The position numbers and the translations under genes are program-made. The notes under the pieces were generated by a model that searched no databases, was not told the DNA's origin, and saw nothing but the letters and a program-made list of their open reading frames with translations. A DNA stretch of 16,366 nucleotides from Candidatus Zixiibacteriota bacterium (GTDB taxonomy: Bacteria; Zixibacteria; MSB-5A5; GN15; FEB-12), in the NCBI GenBank assembly GCA_018816665.1, contig JAHIVM010000046.1:1-16366 (forward strand), given 5' to 3'. Positions 14,739 to 16,366 of this stretch are shown in pieces. The first letter of the stretch is position 1, and each line of letters opens with the position of its first letter.

Positions 14739-14766
14739 TGGAAGCCAACACAGCACCGGTTGATAT

Positions 14767-15403
14767 ATGACGATCAAGATCACAAAAATAACTGCTTCCG
14801 GCTTCGGCTATGTCGTCGAGATATCGACTCTAACAGAACCTCTCCGCTTGTCCCCCGGCATCTACAACAAACACCGCCTGAAGTCCGGCATTGTCCTTAC
14901 CGAGCCGCAACTGCGGCAGTTAACACAGGAGGCCGAGCGCGATAACTGCGACCGCGAGGTTGCCCGGCTGCTGGGTATGCGGGCGCACTCCGAGGGAGAG
15001 CTGATAACCAAGCTGATCCGGAAACAGTTTGCGCGTTCGACGGTTAACGAGGTGGTGGCGGTGTATGTGGCCCGGGGGCTGGTTGATGACGCTCAGTATG
15101 CATTCGAACTGGCCCGTCAGACCCTGGAGCGGCGGCCGGCGGGACGGGCATATTTGCTGGCGGTTCTGAAACGCAAACAGATTGATTCGGCGATCGCGGA
15201 AACGGCGCTGGACACGTTGCTGCACGGGCGCGATGAAGTCGATACGGCGGTGGCCGCCCTGGAGAAGCGATGGCTGCGCTTCTCCGAGTTTGATCTTGAA
15301 ACGTCCCGGAGGAAGGCCTATACTTACCTTTCCCGGCGAGGAATAAGTTACTCGGCCGCCAAAGCTGCATTTGAGACGTTACTAAACCGTACAAACGAGG
15401 TAT

Positions 15404-15414
<11 letters not shown>
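14767..15414 (+). CDS. recX: Regulatory protein RecX
   Basis: A 215-aa RecX-family protein, which binds RecA filaments and limits recombinase and coprotease activity. After an N-terminal beta-rich leader (1-57), residues from about 60 to the end show RecX helical repeats: [20 protein letters not shown] (63-82), [20 protein letters not shown] (96-115), [20 protein letters not shown] (122-141), and a third unit ending in [22 protein letters not shown] at 14767 is fixed by an in-frame TGA at 14761-14763, immediately upstream; the ribosome site is weak (GGTTGATAT). Its 3' end overlaps the alaS start by 11 nt. The recX-alaS neighbourhood is common in bacteria, but recA is not immediately upstream here as it usually is. 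Confidence 0.88.

Positions 15415-16366
<952 letters not shown>

Larger units (their letters stand above)
14385..14766. other. AT-rich divergent regulatory region
   Basis: A 382-bp gap between the divergent PATAN and recX genes, clearly AT-richer than its surroundings. It holds the PATAN-operon promoter, a probable recX -10 box, an 8-bp-arm palindrome (14595-14617) and two DnaA-box-like 9-mers. No convincing gene is seen in it: short open frames have no start site or family resemblance. Confidence 0.7.

Overview
The window is high-GC bacterial chromosome, tightly packed, with overlapping start and stop codons, GTG as well as ATG starts, and Shine-Dalgarno sites. No insertion sequence, tRNA, rRNA, prophage or CRISPR array was seen. 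Its standout is a complete menaquinone operon. It also carries an exported M3 peptidase, a PATAN/DUF4388 protein and a secreted beta-sandwich protein. This would fit a Gram-negative-type bacterium, perhaps of the FCB/Zixibacteria neighbourhood; that placement is a guess from gene style, not from any search.

Layout. 1-626 (+): 3' end of a secreted or surface protein. 658-688: a perfect hairpin shared as terminator by the convergent genes on either side. 709-2598 (-): exported PepF-like oligoendopeptidase. 2791-2819: sigma70-type promoter driving a hotdog thioesterase, the likely DHNA-CoA hydrolase (2884-3285, +). 3295-12253 (-): eight-gene operon in transcription order ubiE/menG, menF, menD, menH, menB, menA, menC, menE, with a promoter at 12318-12346. 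12371-12401: terminator of the next operon. 12427-14384 (-): four-gene operon of PATAN/DUF4388 protein, helical protein of unknown function, TPR-like protein and small zinc-ribbon protein, with a promoter at 14528-14556. 14385-14766: AT-rich divergent regulatory region. 14767-16366 (+): recX and the 5' part of alaS.

How the genes work together. MenF turns chorismate into isochorismate. MenD, MenH, MenC and MenE build o-succinylbenzoyl-CoA, MenB closes the ring to DHNA-CoA, the convergent thioesterase releases DHNA, MenA prenylates it, and UbiE/MenG methylates the product to menaquinone. All nine steps of the classical o-succinylbenzoate route are therefore present in about 9.4 kb, a self-contained respiratory quinone locus. 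Only supply of the polyprenyl diphosphate is missing.

The least understood part is the PATAN operon. It has strong translational coupling and a good promoter, and three of its four products have no assignable role. It is the best candidate here for an undescribed system, probably in signalling or motility-like regulation, but the sequence alone does not show its function.
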